Counted from the first letter of the stretch, positions 26,388 through 35,413 are shown. The stretch: 64,000 nucleotides of DNA from Pseudomonas sp. H3(2019) (GCF_007713465.1 NZ_VMSG01000021.1:44570-108569), one strand, 5' to 3'. Made by a program: numbers and translations. The notes: generated by a model not told the origin, from the sequence alone.

Positions 26388-27530
26388 ATGAACCTGTCCC
26401 GTTATTTGCTGCTGACCCTCGCGCCCCTGCCGCTGAGTGGATTCATGCCATTCGCCTGGGCGCTCGCCGACGATTGTCAGTTCAACCTGAGTCAACCGGT
26501 GCTCGATTACGGGCTGATGAACCGGGCGATTCGCCCTGATACGACACCCATGCGCACCTTGGGCGAGCGCCGTCTGAGCCTGAACCTGAGTTGTTCACAG
26601 CCCGTCGACATGAGCCTGTTCTACCGAGCCATGGCCGCCACCGCCGAGCGCTTTCGCTTTACCGAGCACGGCAGCTATGAAATGCGTATTCGCGATGCCG
26701 TACTCGATAGTCAATCGGTAGATCTGGGGTTGCTTGCCAGTGTCGGCCAGGCCCCCGCAGAAATCGCTTCGAGCCTGATCTGGAAACCGGAGCACGGGGT
26801 CGTTCCGGTAAGGGCCGGCGTCCCTCTGCAAGGGCGAAATTTTTCGGCGCAGCTTGAACTGACGGCCTGGGCTCAGGAGCAAGCAATGCAAGTACGTGAC
26901 GCGGTCGTCTGGGAGACCACCGGCTTGTTCGATGCAGTCGCTGCGGGCCGCACCCGGGAAACCACCCTGCGAGCCAACTTCGCTCCCGCCGCCTGCGTAC
27001 CCGTGCTGTCCAATGCTGGCCTGGTGGACTTCGGCACACTGTCCAGGAACGACCTGAACACCGACAAGAGCACCCGACTACCGCCCAAGACCCTGACGTT
27101 ACGGGTCGGCTGCGATGCGCCGACCCATTTTGCCCTGCGCATGCAGGACAACCGCGACGGCACGGCGACGGTCAACAGCGAGATTTACTACGGCCTGAAT
27201 GTCGATAACCGCAAGAACAAGATTGGCCTGTATTCGCTGAATTTCGACCCGGCCGAAGCGACTGCCGACAGCTTCGCCCGCCTGTATCGAACCGACTCCA
27301 CCACCAGCGGCGCGGCCTGGAGTACGGCCAATTCGAGCCCGATTCCGATCGGCAGCAACAGCTACCTGGGCTTTACCGACAGCGCCGGCAGCACCGCGGG
27401 CCCGATCGCGATCCAGAACCTCAGCGCCACTGTGACTGTCGAGGCCGTCATCGCCCCCACCAGGAGTCTGGACCTGAGCACTGCCATCGACCTCGACGGC
27501 TCGGGGACGATCGAGATTATTTACCTGTAA
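26388..27530 (+). CDS. Two-domain DUF1120 protein, probable fimbrial tip adhesin
   Basis: 380 residues, nearly twice the size of the other subunits; RBS GAGGA before the ATG. A signal peptide (to about AWA) precedes a distinct N-terminal domain (DDCQFNLSQPVLDYGLMNRA... to about residue 195). The C-terminal half (about 200-380) is a full DUF1120 pilin domain: FAPAACVPVLSNAGLVDFGTLS to IDLDGSGTIEIIYL. This receptor-domain plus pilin-domain build is that of tip adhesins such as FimH. The pilin half is closely related to the gene at 28320 (shared NSEI-YGLN, GLYSL-FDPA, YRTDSTT, SYLGFTD, GSTAGPIAIQ). The ligand is unknown. Confidence 0.8.
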   Translation: MNLSRYLLLTLAPLPLSGFMPFAWALADDCQFNLSQPVLDYGLMNRAIRPDTTPMRTLGERRLSLNLSCSQPVDMSLFYRAMAATAERFRFTEHGSYEMRIRDAVLDSQSVDLGLLASVGQAPAEIASSLIWKPEHGVVPVRAGVPLQGRNFSAQLELTAWAQEQAMQVRDAVVWETTGLFDAVAAGRTRETTLRANFAPAACVPVLSNAGLVDFGTLSRNDLNTDKSTRLPPKTLTLRVGCDAPTHFALRMQDNRDGTATVNSEIYYGLNVDNRKNKIGLYSLNFDPAEATADSFARLYRTDSTTSGAAWSTANSSPIPIGSNSYLGFTDSAGSTAGPIAIQNLSATVTVEAVIAPTRSLDLSTAIDLDGSGTIEIIYL

Positions 27531-27614
27531 CACCCACCCCATCCTTTCGAACCCGGGGCGCTCTTGAGCACCTTGGGCCAGCAAGGAAAACAACCTGAAA
27601 GTGAGTAAACATTG

Positions 27615-28235
27615 ATGAAAAAGTACTTCGCAGCACTCTCGACCACCGCGCTGATCTGCAGCGCGCCTTATGCTCTCGCGGCTTCGAGCACCGACCTGAC
27701 CGTCAAGGGCACCATCACCCCAGTGGCTTGTACGCCGACCCTGTCCAATGGAGGGGTCATCGACAACGGCAAGATATCGGCCAGAGACCTCGATCCGGTC
27801 AGAAGCACCCAATTAAAAACTTATCCTCTTCAACTGACCGTCACCTGTGATGCACCGATTGTGTTTGCACTGAAATCAATCGACAACAAGGCCGGAACAG
27901 GATCAACAATTAGCTATTTTGGGTTGGGATTGACAGACGCAGGTGAAAAGCTCGGCTTCGTTTATGTAACTACCAAGTATGCCTCGGCAGATGGACAGGA
28001 GGTCCAGCCGATCATGTCGGACGATAGCGGCACCAGTTGGGAACGTGCGAGATACATAGACCCTAGCGTGCTTGTAGCGGTTGGCACTACTGCTGATAAC
28101 AGCATCCCGATTGCCGTGAAGGACCTCAGCATGGACCTGGAGGTCATCACCTTTATCGCCCGCGCCGACAGCCTGACCTTGACCGACGAAGTCACCATGG
28201 ACGGCTCCGCGACGTTTGAAATGAAGTACCTGTAA
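27615..28235 (+). CDS. DUF1120-type fimbrial subunit
   Basis: 206 residues from ATG 27615 (a TTG three bases upstream is less likely). The signal MKKYFAALSTTALICSAPYALA is followed by ASSTDLTVKGTITPVACTPTLSNGG, almost identical over this stretch to the first gene of the cluster. Like that gene it ends with ARADSLTLTDEVTMDGSATFEMKYL. The middle (residues 75-150) differs strongly and is less GC-rich, as expected of surface-exposed pilin loops under diversifying selection. It is probably a minor or alternative subunit. Confidence 0.85.
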   Translation: MKKYFAALSTTALICSAPYALAASSTDLTVKGTITPVACTPTLSNGGVIDNGKISARDLDPVRSTQLKTYPLQLTVTCDAPIVFALKSIDNKAGTGSTISYFGLGLTDAGEKLGFVYVTTKYASADGQEVQPIMSDDSGTSWERARYIDPSVLVAVGTTADNSIPIAVKDLSMDLEVITFIARADSLTLTDEVTMDGSATFEMKYL

Positions 28236-28319
28236 GGCTATGACGCTGAACCGCTCGTTGCGGTAATGCGAGAGAGCAGTTCAGCGTCAATACCCACCAC
28301 CCGAAAAAGGAATTTATAG

Positions 28320-28970
28320 GTGAAACATGCACTCACGGCCCTTGCGGCAGCTCTATTGATCAGCCCCTTGACTTGCGCCTTCGCCACGTCGAAGGTGGAC
28401 TTAAGCGTCAAAGGCCTTATCACTCCGACTGCCTGTACACCAACGCTATCCAGCGCTGGCCTCGTCGATTACGGAAAAATATCCCGGCAGGCTCTGAGCG
28501 TCGACAAGCGCACACGACTTCGCGATGAAACGCTAGAACTCAGCATCAATTGCAATGCACCCGCACGTTTCGCACTGCGCATGCGGGATAACCGTGACGG
28601 TTCAGCCATCGTCAACAGCGAGATCGATTACGGCCTGAACCTCGACCACAGCCGCAACAAAGTCGGCCTGTATTCGCTGCACTTCGATCCCGCCAGTACC
28701 GTGGTGAACACCTGGCCTCAGGTCTACCGAACCGACTCCACCACCGGTGGCCTGGCCTGGAGCACATCGAGAGCCGACACCCTACCGATTGCCGCCAGAA
28801 GCTATCTGGGATTCACCGATGTGTCAGGCAGTACCGCAGGCCCGATAGCGATTCAGCACCTGAGCAGTCGGGTGACCCTGCAAACAGTCATCGCGCCAAC
28901 CTCCACCCTGGATCTGAGTGACGATGTGCTGCTCGACGGTTCGGCGATACTGGAGGTTGTTTACTTATAG
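28320..28970 (+). CDS. DUF1120-type fimbrial subunit
   Basis: 216 residues from a GTG at 28320, with AAGGAA about 8 bp upstream. A signal (ALTALAAALLISPLTCAFA) precedes SKVDLSVKGLITPTACTPTLSSAGLVDYGKIS. The body matches the pilin half of the gene at 26388 over its length and ends LLDGSAILEVVYL. It is the last gene of the cluster and nearly abuts the convergent exporter gene (7 bp gap, no obvious terminator). A likely minor subunit or adaptor for the adhesin. Confidence 0.85.
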   Translation: MKHALTALAAALLISPLTCAFATSKVDLSVKGLITPTACTPTLSSAGLVDYGKISRQALSVDKRTRLRDETLELSINCNAPARFALRMRDNRDGSAIVNSEIDYGLNLDHSRNKVGLYSLHFDPASTVVNTWPQVYRTDSTTGGLAWSTSRADTLPIAARSYLGFTDVSGSTAGPIAIQHLSSRVTLQTVIAPTSTLDLSDDVLLDGSAILEVVYL

Positions 28971-28977
28971 CGTGAGC

Positions 28978-30294
28978 CTAGAGTTTTTCGCTGGTGACCT
29001 GTACGTACAGCGAACGCCCGGCACCGAGACCGGCGATGATCGCGCCGAGGCCAATAACCCCGAAGATCCAGCCCAGTGCAGTCCAGCCACCTGTCCAGTC
29101 GTGTACCAAACCGACCGCAAAGGGTCCCATTGAGGCCAACGTATAACCGAACCCCTGGGCCATGCTCGACAGGTTGGCCGCCACGTGGGCATCGCGCGAA
29201 CGCAGCACGATCAAGGTCAGCGCCAGGCTGAACGTACCGCCCTGCCCCAGCCCGAGCAGAATCGCCCAGCCCCACAGCCCTTCGATCGGTGCATAGAGGC
29301 AGCCGAACAGACCGCCGAGGGTCAGGAGCATGACGACGACGATCGCCAGCCGCTGATCCTTGCCGCGCGTCGCCAGCCATGGCGCAGCCAGCGAACTGGC
29401 CAACTGGATGATCACCGAACCGGACAGCACCAGCCCGGCTTGGGTCGGGGTCAGGCCGCGGCCGATCAGGATCGACGGCAACCAGCCGAAGACGATGTAA
29501 GCCAGCGAGGATTGCAGGCCCATGTACAGGGTCACTTGCCAGGCCAGTGGATCACGCAGCAAACCGCGTACCCGATACGCCACATTGTGCGCGCCGTGTT
29601 TCTGGCCAACTTGCGGCAACCAGAACATCGCCGCGACCAGCGCCGGGATCACCCAGAAGCCCAGACCGAGCGCCCAGCTTTCGTCGAAATGCTGGCTCAA
29701 AGGCACCGTTGCACCAGCCGCCATGGCCGCGCCAAGGCACAGGGCCATGGTGTAAACGCCGGTCATGGTGCCCGCGTGTTTGGCAAAATCACGTTTGACG
29801 ATGCCCGGTAGCAGCACACCGATTACGCCAATGCTCGCGCCGGCCAGAATGCTGCCGGCAAACAGTCCGATCTCACCGAACGAACTGCGCAGAATGATCC
29901 CGCCGGCCAGCGCCAGCAAAATCCCCAGCACCACTCGCTCAGCGCCAAAGCGCCGCGCCAGCAGCGGTGCCAGCGGCGCGAACAGCCCAAGGCAAAGCAC
30001 CGGCAAGGTGGTCAGCAAACCGGCCTGGGCCGCCGACAGCCCGAGACTTTTCGACACATCGCTGAGCAGCGGCGCCATGCTCGACAGCGCCGGGCGCAGG
30101 TTCAGCGCCACCAGAATCAGCCCCAGCAGCAACAACCACGGACGACGTAAAACCGGATGACTTTGCTGGACCTGTTCGTCATCAGCCTCGGCATCGATCA
30201 ATAGCTCTTCGAGCTCAGTCGCGCGTTTGAGTTGGGTCGTGCTGCTGGTATTCGCCTGCTGGCTGGACATGAGGTTCTCGGTTTCAAGGTTCAT
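28978..30294 (-). CDS. CynX/NimT-family MFS transporter
   Basis: 438 residues with 12 predicted membrane helices after a hydrophilic N-terminus of about 50 residues (ELEELLIDAEADDEQVQQSH). The first helix WLLLLGLILVALNLRPALSSMAPLL and the loop LARRFGAERVVLG are typical of the CynX (cyanate/NimT 2-nitroimidazole) family. The ATG at 30294 overlaps the upstream regulator's stop; MSSQQAN at 30270 is an alternative. Co-directional and overlapping with the FadR-type regulator, which probably controls it. The substrate is unknown. Confidence 0.85.
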   Translation of the reverse strand: MNLETENLMSSQQANTSSTTQLKRATELEELLIDAEADDEQVQQSHPVLRRPWLLLLGLILVALNLRPALSSMAPLLSDVSKSLGLSAAQAGLLTTLPVLCLGLFAPLAPLLARRFGAERVVLGILLALAGGIILRSSFGEIGLFAGSILAGASIGVIGVLLPGIVKRDFAKHAGTMTGVYTMALCLGAAMAAGATVPLSQHFDESWALGLGFWVIPALVAAMFWLPQVGQKHGAHNVAYRVRGLLRDPLAWQVTLYMGLQSSLAYIVFGWLPSILIGRGLTPTQAGLVLSGSVIIQLASSLAAPWLATRGKDQRLAIVVVMLLTLGGLFGCLYAPIEGLWGWAILLGLGQGGTFSLALTLIVLRSRDAHVAANLSSMAQGFGYTLASMGPFAVGLVHDWTGGWTALGWIFGVIGLGAIIAGLGAGRSLYVQVTSEKL

Positions 30295-30943
30295 TGATCA
30301 ACTGCCTGGAAATGGCTTTGGCCCGTTCCGGATCGCGCTGCTCGACGGCATCGAGCAGTTCGATATGCAGATCGAACACCTCCTGACGTCTGGGAGTGAT
30401 GTTGAGGGTCTGGCGCAGTTGCGCGCCGATGATGCTGGAGAAATAGCGATACAACTCGCTCAGCGTCGGGTTATGCGCGGCGTCCACCAAACGCCGGTGG
30501 AACACCAGGTCGCAGGCAATGTAGCTATCGAGATCGCCGTGGTAGTGACTGCCGCTGACACCCAGGGCTTCACGCAGTGCGATGAGGTCTTCATCGGTAC
30601 GACGCAACGCCGCCAGACCGATGGCCTCGACCTCGAGGATGTGCCGGGTTTCCCGGGCCTGTTCGTGGGAACAACGGGACAAGGCTTTCATCGTGTCGAG
30701 CGGGTCGACGACCGCCCGCAGGTAACTGCCGTCGCCCTGCCGGATCTCGATCAACCCGGAAAACGCCAACACCCGCATGGCTTCGCGCACGGTGTTGCGG
30801 CTGATACCCAGCTCGGTCGCCAGCTCAGGTTCAGTGGGCAGGCGCTGACCGACTGACCAGGCGCCGTTGTTGATGCGCAGGCGCAACTGTTCAAGAGCCT
30901 GATCGACCAGAGAACGCTTAACCAGTGGGGATGTGCCTGTCAT
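30284..30943 (-). CDS. FadR-subfamily GntR regulator
   Basis: 219 residues from MTGTSPLVKRSL (ATG 30943, with AGGG upstream). The winged helix (about 10-75) reads WSVGQRLPTEPELATELGISRNTVREAMRVLAFSGLIEIRQGDGSYL. The FCD ligand domain (about 90-215) includes the metal-binding acid and His residues (EALGVSGSHYHGDLDSYIACDLVFHRRLVDAAHNPTLSELY). It overlaps the transporter gene, giving a two-gene unit likely to be autoregulated through the inverted repeat just upstream. Confidence 0.9.
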   Translation of the reverse strand: MTGTSPLVKRSLVDQALEQLRLRINNGAWSVGQRLPTEPELATELGISRNTVREAMRVLAFSGLIEIRQGDGSYLRAVVDPLDTMKALSRCSHEQARETRHILEVEAIGLAALRRTDEDLIALREALGVSGSHYHGDLDSYIACDLVFHRRLVDAAHNPTLSELYRYFSSIIGAQLRQTLNITPRRQEVFDLHIELLDAVEQRDPERAKAISRQLINEP

Positions 30944-30956
30944 TGAATTCGCCCTG

Positions 30957-30975
30957 TCATCCAATCATAGGATGA
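30957..30975. promoter_or_regulatory. Inverted repeat upstream of the GntR gene, candidate operator
   Basis: Perfect half-sites TCATCC and GGATGA are separated by 7 bp, ending 14 bp before the chosen start. The position suits autoregulation; it does not match the generic FadR-type TNGTNNNACNA. Confidence 0.4.
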
Positions 30976-31061
30976 ATTTTCTGACATGTTAGTCAGCTTC
31001 GTCCGAGAGGGCAACGGGCTGGGGTTACAAAGTGGAAAAGGAGCGGGCTTTTCGATTATTC

Positions 31062-31086
31062 AAAATTACCCTTTAAGGGTGATTTT
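31062..31086. promoter_or_regulatory. 25-bp inverted repeat in intergenic DNA
   Basis: Arms AAAATTACCCTT and AAGGGTGATTTT pair at 11 of 12 positions around one central base. The absence of a loop favours a protein-binding operator over a terminator. It lies between the divergent GntR promoter and the aap terminator. Confidence 0.4.
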
Positions 31087-31203
31087 AGGAGCGAGGTCAG
31101 GGTTTCTTATGGAAAAGAGCACACCCCTTGTGGAGATTTACCTCCAGGTGACCTGCCGCCCGGACGGTGGTCCGCCAGTAATCTCGGTTTCCTGATCGAA
31201 AAA

Positions 31204-31235
31204 ACAAACCCGGCACGAGGCCGGGTTTGTTTTTG
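31204..31235 (-). terminator. Terminator of the aap operon
   Basis: Stem AACAAACCCGGC/GCCGGGTTTGTT with a 5-nt loop and T-runs in both directions, 16 bp after the aapP stop. Confidence 0.9.
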
Positions 31236-31250
31236 CGAGTCAGCCCGGCA

Positions 31251-32015
31251 TCAATGCAGGATCTGGCTCAGGAACAGCTTGGTGCGTTCGTTCTGCGGGT
31301 TGTCGAAGAAGTCGTTCGGCGCAGCCTGTTCGACGATTTCGCCCTTGTCCATGAAGATCACGCGGTTGGCCACGGTCCGTGCGAAGCCCATTTCGTGGGT
31401 CACGCAGAGCATGGTCATGCCGTCTTCGGCCAGGCCGATCATGGTGTCCAGAACCTCTTTCACCATCTCTGGGTCGAGTGCCGAAGTCGGTTCGTCGAAC
31501 AGCATGATTTTCGGCTTCATGCACAGCGCGCGCGCAATCGCCACACGCTGTTGCTGACCGCCGGACAATTGCCCCGGGAACTTGTGCGCCTGCTCTGGAA
31601 TGCGTACGCGTTCCAGGTAATGCATGGCAATTTCTTCAGCCTTGCGCTTGGGCATCTTGCGCACCCACATCGGCGCCAGCGTGCAATTCTGCAGGATGGT
31701 CAGGTGCGGGAACAGGTTGAAGTGCTGGAACACCATGCCGACTTCACGGCGAATCGCCTCGATCTGTTTCAGGTCGTTGGTCAGCTCTACGCCATCGACC
31801 ACGATGCGGCCCTGCTGGTGCTCTTCCAGACGGTTGAGACAGCGAATGGTGGTCGACTTGCCGGAACCCGACGGCCCGCACAGAACGATACGCTCGCCTT
31901 GCTTGACGTTCAGGTTGATGTCTTTCAGTACGTGGAACTGGCCGTACCACTTGTTCACGCCCTGCATCTGAATAATGCCTTCAGGGCTCACAGGCTGTTT
32001 GATCGCTTCACTCAT
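31251..32015 (-). CDS. aapP: Amino-acid ABC transporter ATPase
   Basis: 254 residues; energises uptake of polar L-amino acids (glutamate/aspartate/general). Walker A GPSGSGKST, Q-loop VFQHFNLFPHLT, signature LSGGQQQRVAIARAL, Walker B IMLFDEPTSALD and the switch His in CVTHEMGFART are all present. RBS TAGGAG precedes the ATG. Last gene of aapJQMP, 11 bp after aapM. Confidence 0.95.
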   Translation of the reverse strand: MSEAIKQPVSPEGIIQMQGVNKWYGQFHVLKDINLNVKQGERIVLCGPSGSGKSTTIRCLNRLEEHQQGRIVVDGVELTNDLKQIEAIRREVGMVFQHFNLFPHLTILQNCTLAPMWVRKMPKRKAEEIAMHYLERVRIPEQAHKFPGQLSGGQQQRVAIARALCMKPKIMLFDEPTSALDPEMVKEVLDTMIGLAEDGMTMLCVTHEMGFARTVANRVIFMDKGEIVEQAAPNDFFDNPQNERTKLFLSQILH

Positions 32016-32026
32016 AAACTACGCTC

Positions 32027-33124
32027 CTAACGCTTGTGGCCTGTGTCCAGCTTGCGTTCCAAATGCATGGAATAGCGGGACATACCAAAACAGAAAATCC
32101 AGAACACCAGGGCTGCAAACACATAGCCTTCGGTAGCCATGCCCAGCCATTTCGGGTCGGCGGCGGCTTGCTTGACGCTGTTGAGCAAGTCGAACAAACC
32201 GATGATGATCACCAGGCTCGTGTCCTTGAACAGCGCAATGAAGGTGTTGACGATGCCCGGAATCACCAGCTTCAGGGCTTGCGGCAGAATCACCAGGCCC
32301 ATGCTGCGCCAGTAACCGAGGCCCATCGCTGCTGCGGCTTCGTACTGACCTTTGGGAATCGCTTGCAGACCACCGCGCACCACTTCGGCCACGTAAGCCG
32401 ACTGGAACAGGATCACCCCGATCAAGGCCCGCAGCAACTTGTCGAAGTTCATGCCTTCAGGCAGGAACAACGGCAGCATCACCGAGGACATAAACAGCAC
32501 CGTGATCAACGGCACGCCGCGCCAGAACTCGATGAAGGTCACGCAGACCACGCGAATCGCCGGCATGTTCGAGCGACGGCCCAGCGCCAGCATGATCCCC
32601 AGCGGCAACGCACCGACAATACCGACGGTGGCGATCACCAGGGTCAGCATCAGGCCGCCCCATTGACTGGTCGCAACGTTGGTCAGGCCCAGAATGTCAC
32701 CGTGCAGCAGGATGTAGGCAACAATCGGATAGAGCACCAGAAAGCTCAGCCCGTACACCGCTTTACGCGGGAAGCGCGAGATGAACAACGGCGCCACGCC
32801 GACAATCGCCAGCAACACGGTCAGGTCGACGCGCCAGCGCAGTTCGGGCGGGTAATACCCGTACATGAACTGGCCGAAACGCTGTTGAATGAACACCCAG
32901 CAAGCGCCTTCCTTGGTGCAATCGGCGCGCGTGGTGCCCACCCAGTTGGCATCCAGAATCGCCCAGTGCAGGATCGGCGGCACTATCAGGTAAATCAGGT
33001 AGAACGCGAACAGCGTGAGCAGCGTGTTGATCCAACTGGAAAACATGTGCTCGCGCATCCACGCCAAGATACCGATTCTGGTACCTGGCGGTGGCATGTC
33101 AGGTTTGAAAATATGAGTCGTCAT
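32027..33124 (-). CDS. aapM: Amino-acid ABC transporter permease AapM
   Basis: 365 residues; larger than ordinary His/Glu permeases (about 220-240) because of an N-terminal extension with extra membrane helices and a periplasmic loop, the mark of the Aap/Bzt type. The C-terminal permease domain has the EAA loop: GLQAIPKGQYEAAAAMGLGYWRSMGLVILPQALKLVIPG. It pairs with AapQ, 10 bp upstream. Confidence 0.93.
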   Translation of the reverse strand: MTTHIFKPDMPPPGTRIGILAWMREHMFSSWINTLLTLFAFYLIYLIVPPILHWAILDANWVGTTRADCTKEGACWVFIQQRFGQFMYGYYPPELRWRVDLTVLLAIVGVAPLFISRFPRKAVYGLSFLVLYPIVAYILLHGDILGLTNVATSQWGGLMLTLVIATVGIVGALPLGIMLALGRRSNMPAIRVVCVTFIEFWRGVPLITVLFMSSVMLPLFLPEGMNFDKLLRALIGVILFQSAYVAEVVRGGLQAIPKGQYEAAAAMGLGYWRSMGLVILPQALKLVIPGIVNTFIALFKDTSLVIIIGLFDLLNSVKQAAADPKWLGMATEGYVFAALVFWIFCFGMSRYSMHLERKLDTGHKR

Positions 33125-33134
33125 GCGCTTTTCC

Positions 33135-34316
33135 TCACCGCTCGATCAGCGCAATGCGCTTGTTGTACCAGTTCATCAGCAGGGAAATGCTGATACTGAT
33201 CGCCAGGTACACGCTCATGGTGATGGCAATAACTTCGATGGCCTGCCCGGTCTGGTTCAGCACCGTGCCGGCAAACAACGAAACCATTTCCGGATAACCG
33301 ATACCGGCGGCCAGCGAGGAGTTCTTCGCCAGGTTCAGGTATTGGCTGGTCAGCGGCGGAATGATTACCCGCAGGGCTTGCGGGATGATGACCTTGCGCA
33401 GGGTTGGGCCGTTGCGCAGTCCCAGCGAACGCGCCGCTTCGGTCTGACCATGGCTGACCGAGTTGATCCCGGAGCGCACGATCTCGGCGATGAACGCCGC
33501 GGTGTACACCGTCAGGGCCAGGGTCAGGGCCAGCAGTTCCGGAATCAGCACCCAGCCACCGACAAAGTTGAAGCCTTGCAGCTTCGGCATTTCCCAATGC
33601 AGTGGCGCACCAAAGATCAGCGCGCACAAGGCTGGAATCAGCAGAAACAGCGCCAGACCGGCCCAGAATTTATGGAACGGTACGCCGGTCGCTTCAAAAC
33701 GCTTGTTGGCCCAACGGCACATCAGCACGATGGCGACGATTGCCACCACGACGCTGATTACAAACGCCCAGAACCCACCCGCCATCTGTGCAGCCGGCAT
33801 GTTCAGGCCACGACTGCTGACAAAGAAGGTGTCGGCGAAGTTATGGCTATTGCGTGGCCCTGGCATGGTCAGGAACACCGCAAAGTACCAGAACAGGATT
33901 TGCAGCAGCGGCGGAATGTTACGGAAAGTCTCAACGTAAACTGTTGCCAGCTTGTTGATGATCCAGTTCTTCGACAGCCGTGCCACGCCAACGATGAACC
34001 CCAGAATCGTCGCCAGGATCACGCCGATAACGGTCACCAACAGGGTATTGAGCAAACCGATGACAAACACCCGGGCATAGCTGTCCGATTCGGTGTAGTC
34101 GATCAGGTGTTGCGCGATGCCGAACCCGGCGCTGCGCTCCAGAAAGCTGAAACCGGAGGTAATGCCCCGGTGTTGCAGGTTGGTTTGAGTGTTGTTGAAC
34201 AGGTACCAACCCATCGAGATCACCGCGACAACCGTGATGATCTGAAACAGCCACGCACGCACTCGCGGATCGCTGAGGCTGAGCCTCTGCTTTGGTGCGC
34301 CGATTGAATTTTGCAT
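33135..34316 (-). CDS. aapQ: Amino-acid ABC transporter permease AapQ
   Basis: 393 residues with an N-terminal helix (LFQIITVVAVISMGWYLF), a long insertion in the permease domain and the EAA loop GINSVSHGQTEAARSLGLRNGPTLRKVIIPQALRVIIPP. Size and insertion fit AapQ. It follows aapJ after a strong hairpin that probably lets the binding-protein message accumulate in excess. Confidence 0.93.
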   Translation of the reverse strand: MQNSIGAPKQRLSLSDPRVRAWLFQIITVVAVISMGWYLFNNTQTNLQHRGITSGFSFLERSAGFGIAQHLIDYTESDSYARVFVIGLLNTLLVTVIGVILATILGFIVGVARLSKNWIINKLATVYVETFRNIPPLLQILFWYFAVFLTMPGPRNSHNFADTFFVSSRGLNMPAAQMAGGFWAFVISVVVAIVAIVLMCRWANKRFEATGVPFHKFWAGLALFLLIPALCALIFGAPLHWEMPKLQGFNFVGGWVLIPELLALTLALTVYTAAFIAEIVRSGINSVSHGQTEAARSLGLRNGPTLRKVIIPQALRVIIPPLTSQYLNLAKNSSLAAGIGYPEMVSLFAGTVLNQTGQAIEVIAITMSVYLAISISISLLMNWYNKRIALIER

Positions 34317-34346
34317 GAAGTGCCCCAGAAATAATGGTACAGAACA

Positions 34347-34373
34347 TCACCCGGTGGTTGGCCCACCGGGTGA
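34347..34373 (-). terminator. Intra-operon hairpin after aapJ
   Basis: An 11-bp stem TCACCCGGTGG/CCACCGGGTGA with a 5-nt loop starts 9 bp past the aapJ stop and lacks a U-run. Such hairpins after the binding-protein gene commonly protect its mRNA or partially terminate transcription before the permeases. Confidence 0.6.
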
Positions 34374-34381
34374 TAGAACCA

Positions 34382-35413
34382 TCAGCGCACTGGTGGTGCG
34401 TATTGGATACCGCCGTTGGTCCACAGCGCATTCAGGCCACGGTCAATTTCCAGCGGAGTGCTCTTGCCGAGGTTTTTCTCGAAGACTTCACCGTAGTTAC
34501 CGACCTGGCTGACGATCTTGACGACCCAGTCCTTCGGCAGTTTCAGGTCCTTGCCGTATTCACCGTCGCCGCCCAGCAGACGGGCGGTGTCCGGGTTCTT
34601 GGTCGACTTGGCTTGTTCAACCACGTTTTTCGAAGTGATACCGGCTTCTTCGGCGTTGAGCATCGCGTAGCCAACCCAACGAACGATCGCCAGCCACTCA
34701 TCGTCACCGTTACGTACGACTGGCCCCAGAGGCTCTTTGGAGATGGTTTCAGGCAGCACCACATAATCTTTAGGCGAAGCCAGTTTGCTGCGCTGTGCAT
34801 ACAACTGGGACTTGTCGGAGGTCAGCACGTCGCAACGACCGGATTCCAGCGACTTGGCGCTTTCATCGGAGGTGTCGAAAGTAATCGGGGTGTACTTCAG
34901 GTTGTTGGCACGGAAGTAGTCGGACACGTTCAGCTCGGTGGTGGTACCGGCTTGAATACAGATGGTTGCACCATCCAGTTCCTTGGCACTTTTCACGCCC
35001 AGCTTGCTGTTGGCCAGGAAGCCTACGCCGTCGTAATAGGTAATGAAGCCAGGAAACTTCAGGCCCATGCCCGCGTCACGGGAACTGGTCATGGTGGAGT
35101 TACGCGACAACATGTCGATTTCGCCGGATTGAAGCGCGGTGAAACGCTCCTTGGCATTCAACTGGCTGAATTTGACCTTGGTCGCGTCGCCGAATACGGC
35201 AGCGGCAACGGCGCGGCAGTAATCAGCATCGATACCGACGATCTTGCCGGTGGAGTCCGGAACCGAAAAACCTGGCAAACCGTCGCTCACGCCACATTGC
35301 ACAAAGCCTTTCTTCTGTACCGCATCCAGGGTTGCACCCGCCTGAGCGAACCCACTGACACCGAGTACTGCGGCCGCAGTCACGACTGCCAGGGTGGATT
35401 TCAACATCTTCAT
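34382..35413 (-). CDS. aapJ: Amino-acid ABC transporter substrate-binding protein
   Basis: 343 residues with a signal peptide (MKMLKSTLAVVTAAAVLGVSGFAQA). The type 3 periplasmic binding domain begins TLDAVQKKGFVQCGVSDGLPGFSVPDSTGKIVGIDADYCRAVAAAVFG and includes AGTTTELNVSDYF. The length exceeds simple Glu-binding proteins and is right for AapJ. It leads the operon and is followed by the hairpin at 34347. Confidence 0.94.
   Translation of the reverse strand: MKMLKSTLAVVTAAAVLGVSGFAQAGATLDAVQKKGFVQCGVSDGLPGFSVPDSTGKIVGIDADYCRAVAAAVFGDATKVKFSQLNAKERFTALQSGEIDMLSRNSTMTSSRDAGMGLKFPGFITYYDGVGFLANSKLGVKSAKELDGATICIQAGTTTELNVSDYFRANNLKYTPITFDTSDESAKSLESGRCDVLTSDKSQLYAQRSKLASPKDYVVLPETISKEPLGPVVRNGDDEWLAIVRWVGYAMLNAEEAGITSKNVVEQAKSTKNPDTARLLGGDGEYGKDLKLPKDWVVKIVSQVGNYGEVFEKNLGKSTPLEIDRGLNALWTNGGIQYAPPVR

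Noticed and set aside
27001..27812. Antisense frame spanning the end of the adhesin gene and the next pilin gene
   Set aside because: Crosses two recognised genes and has no coherent protein features.
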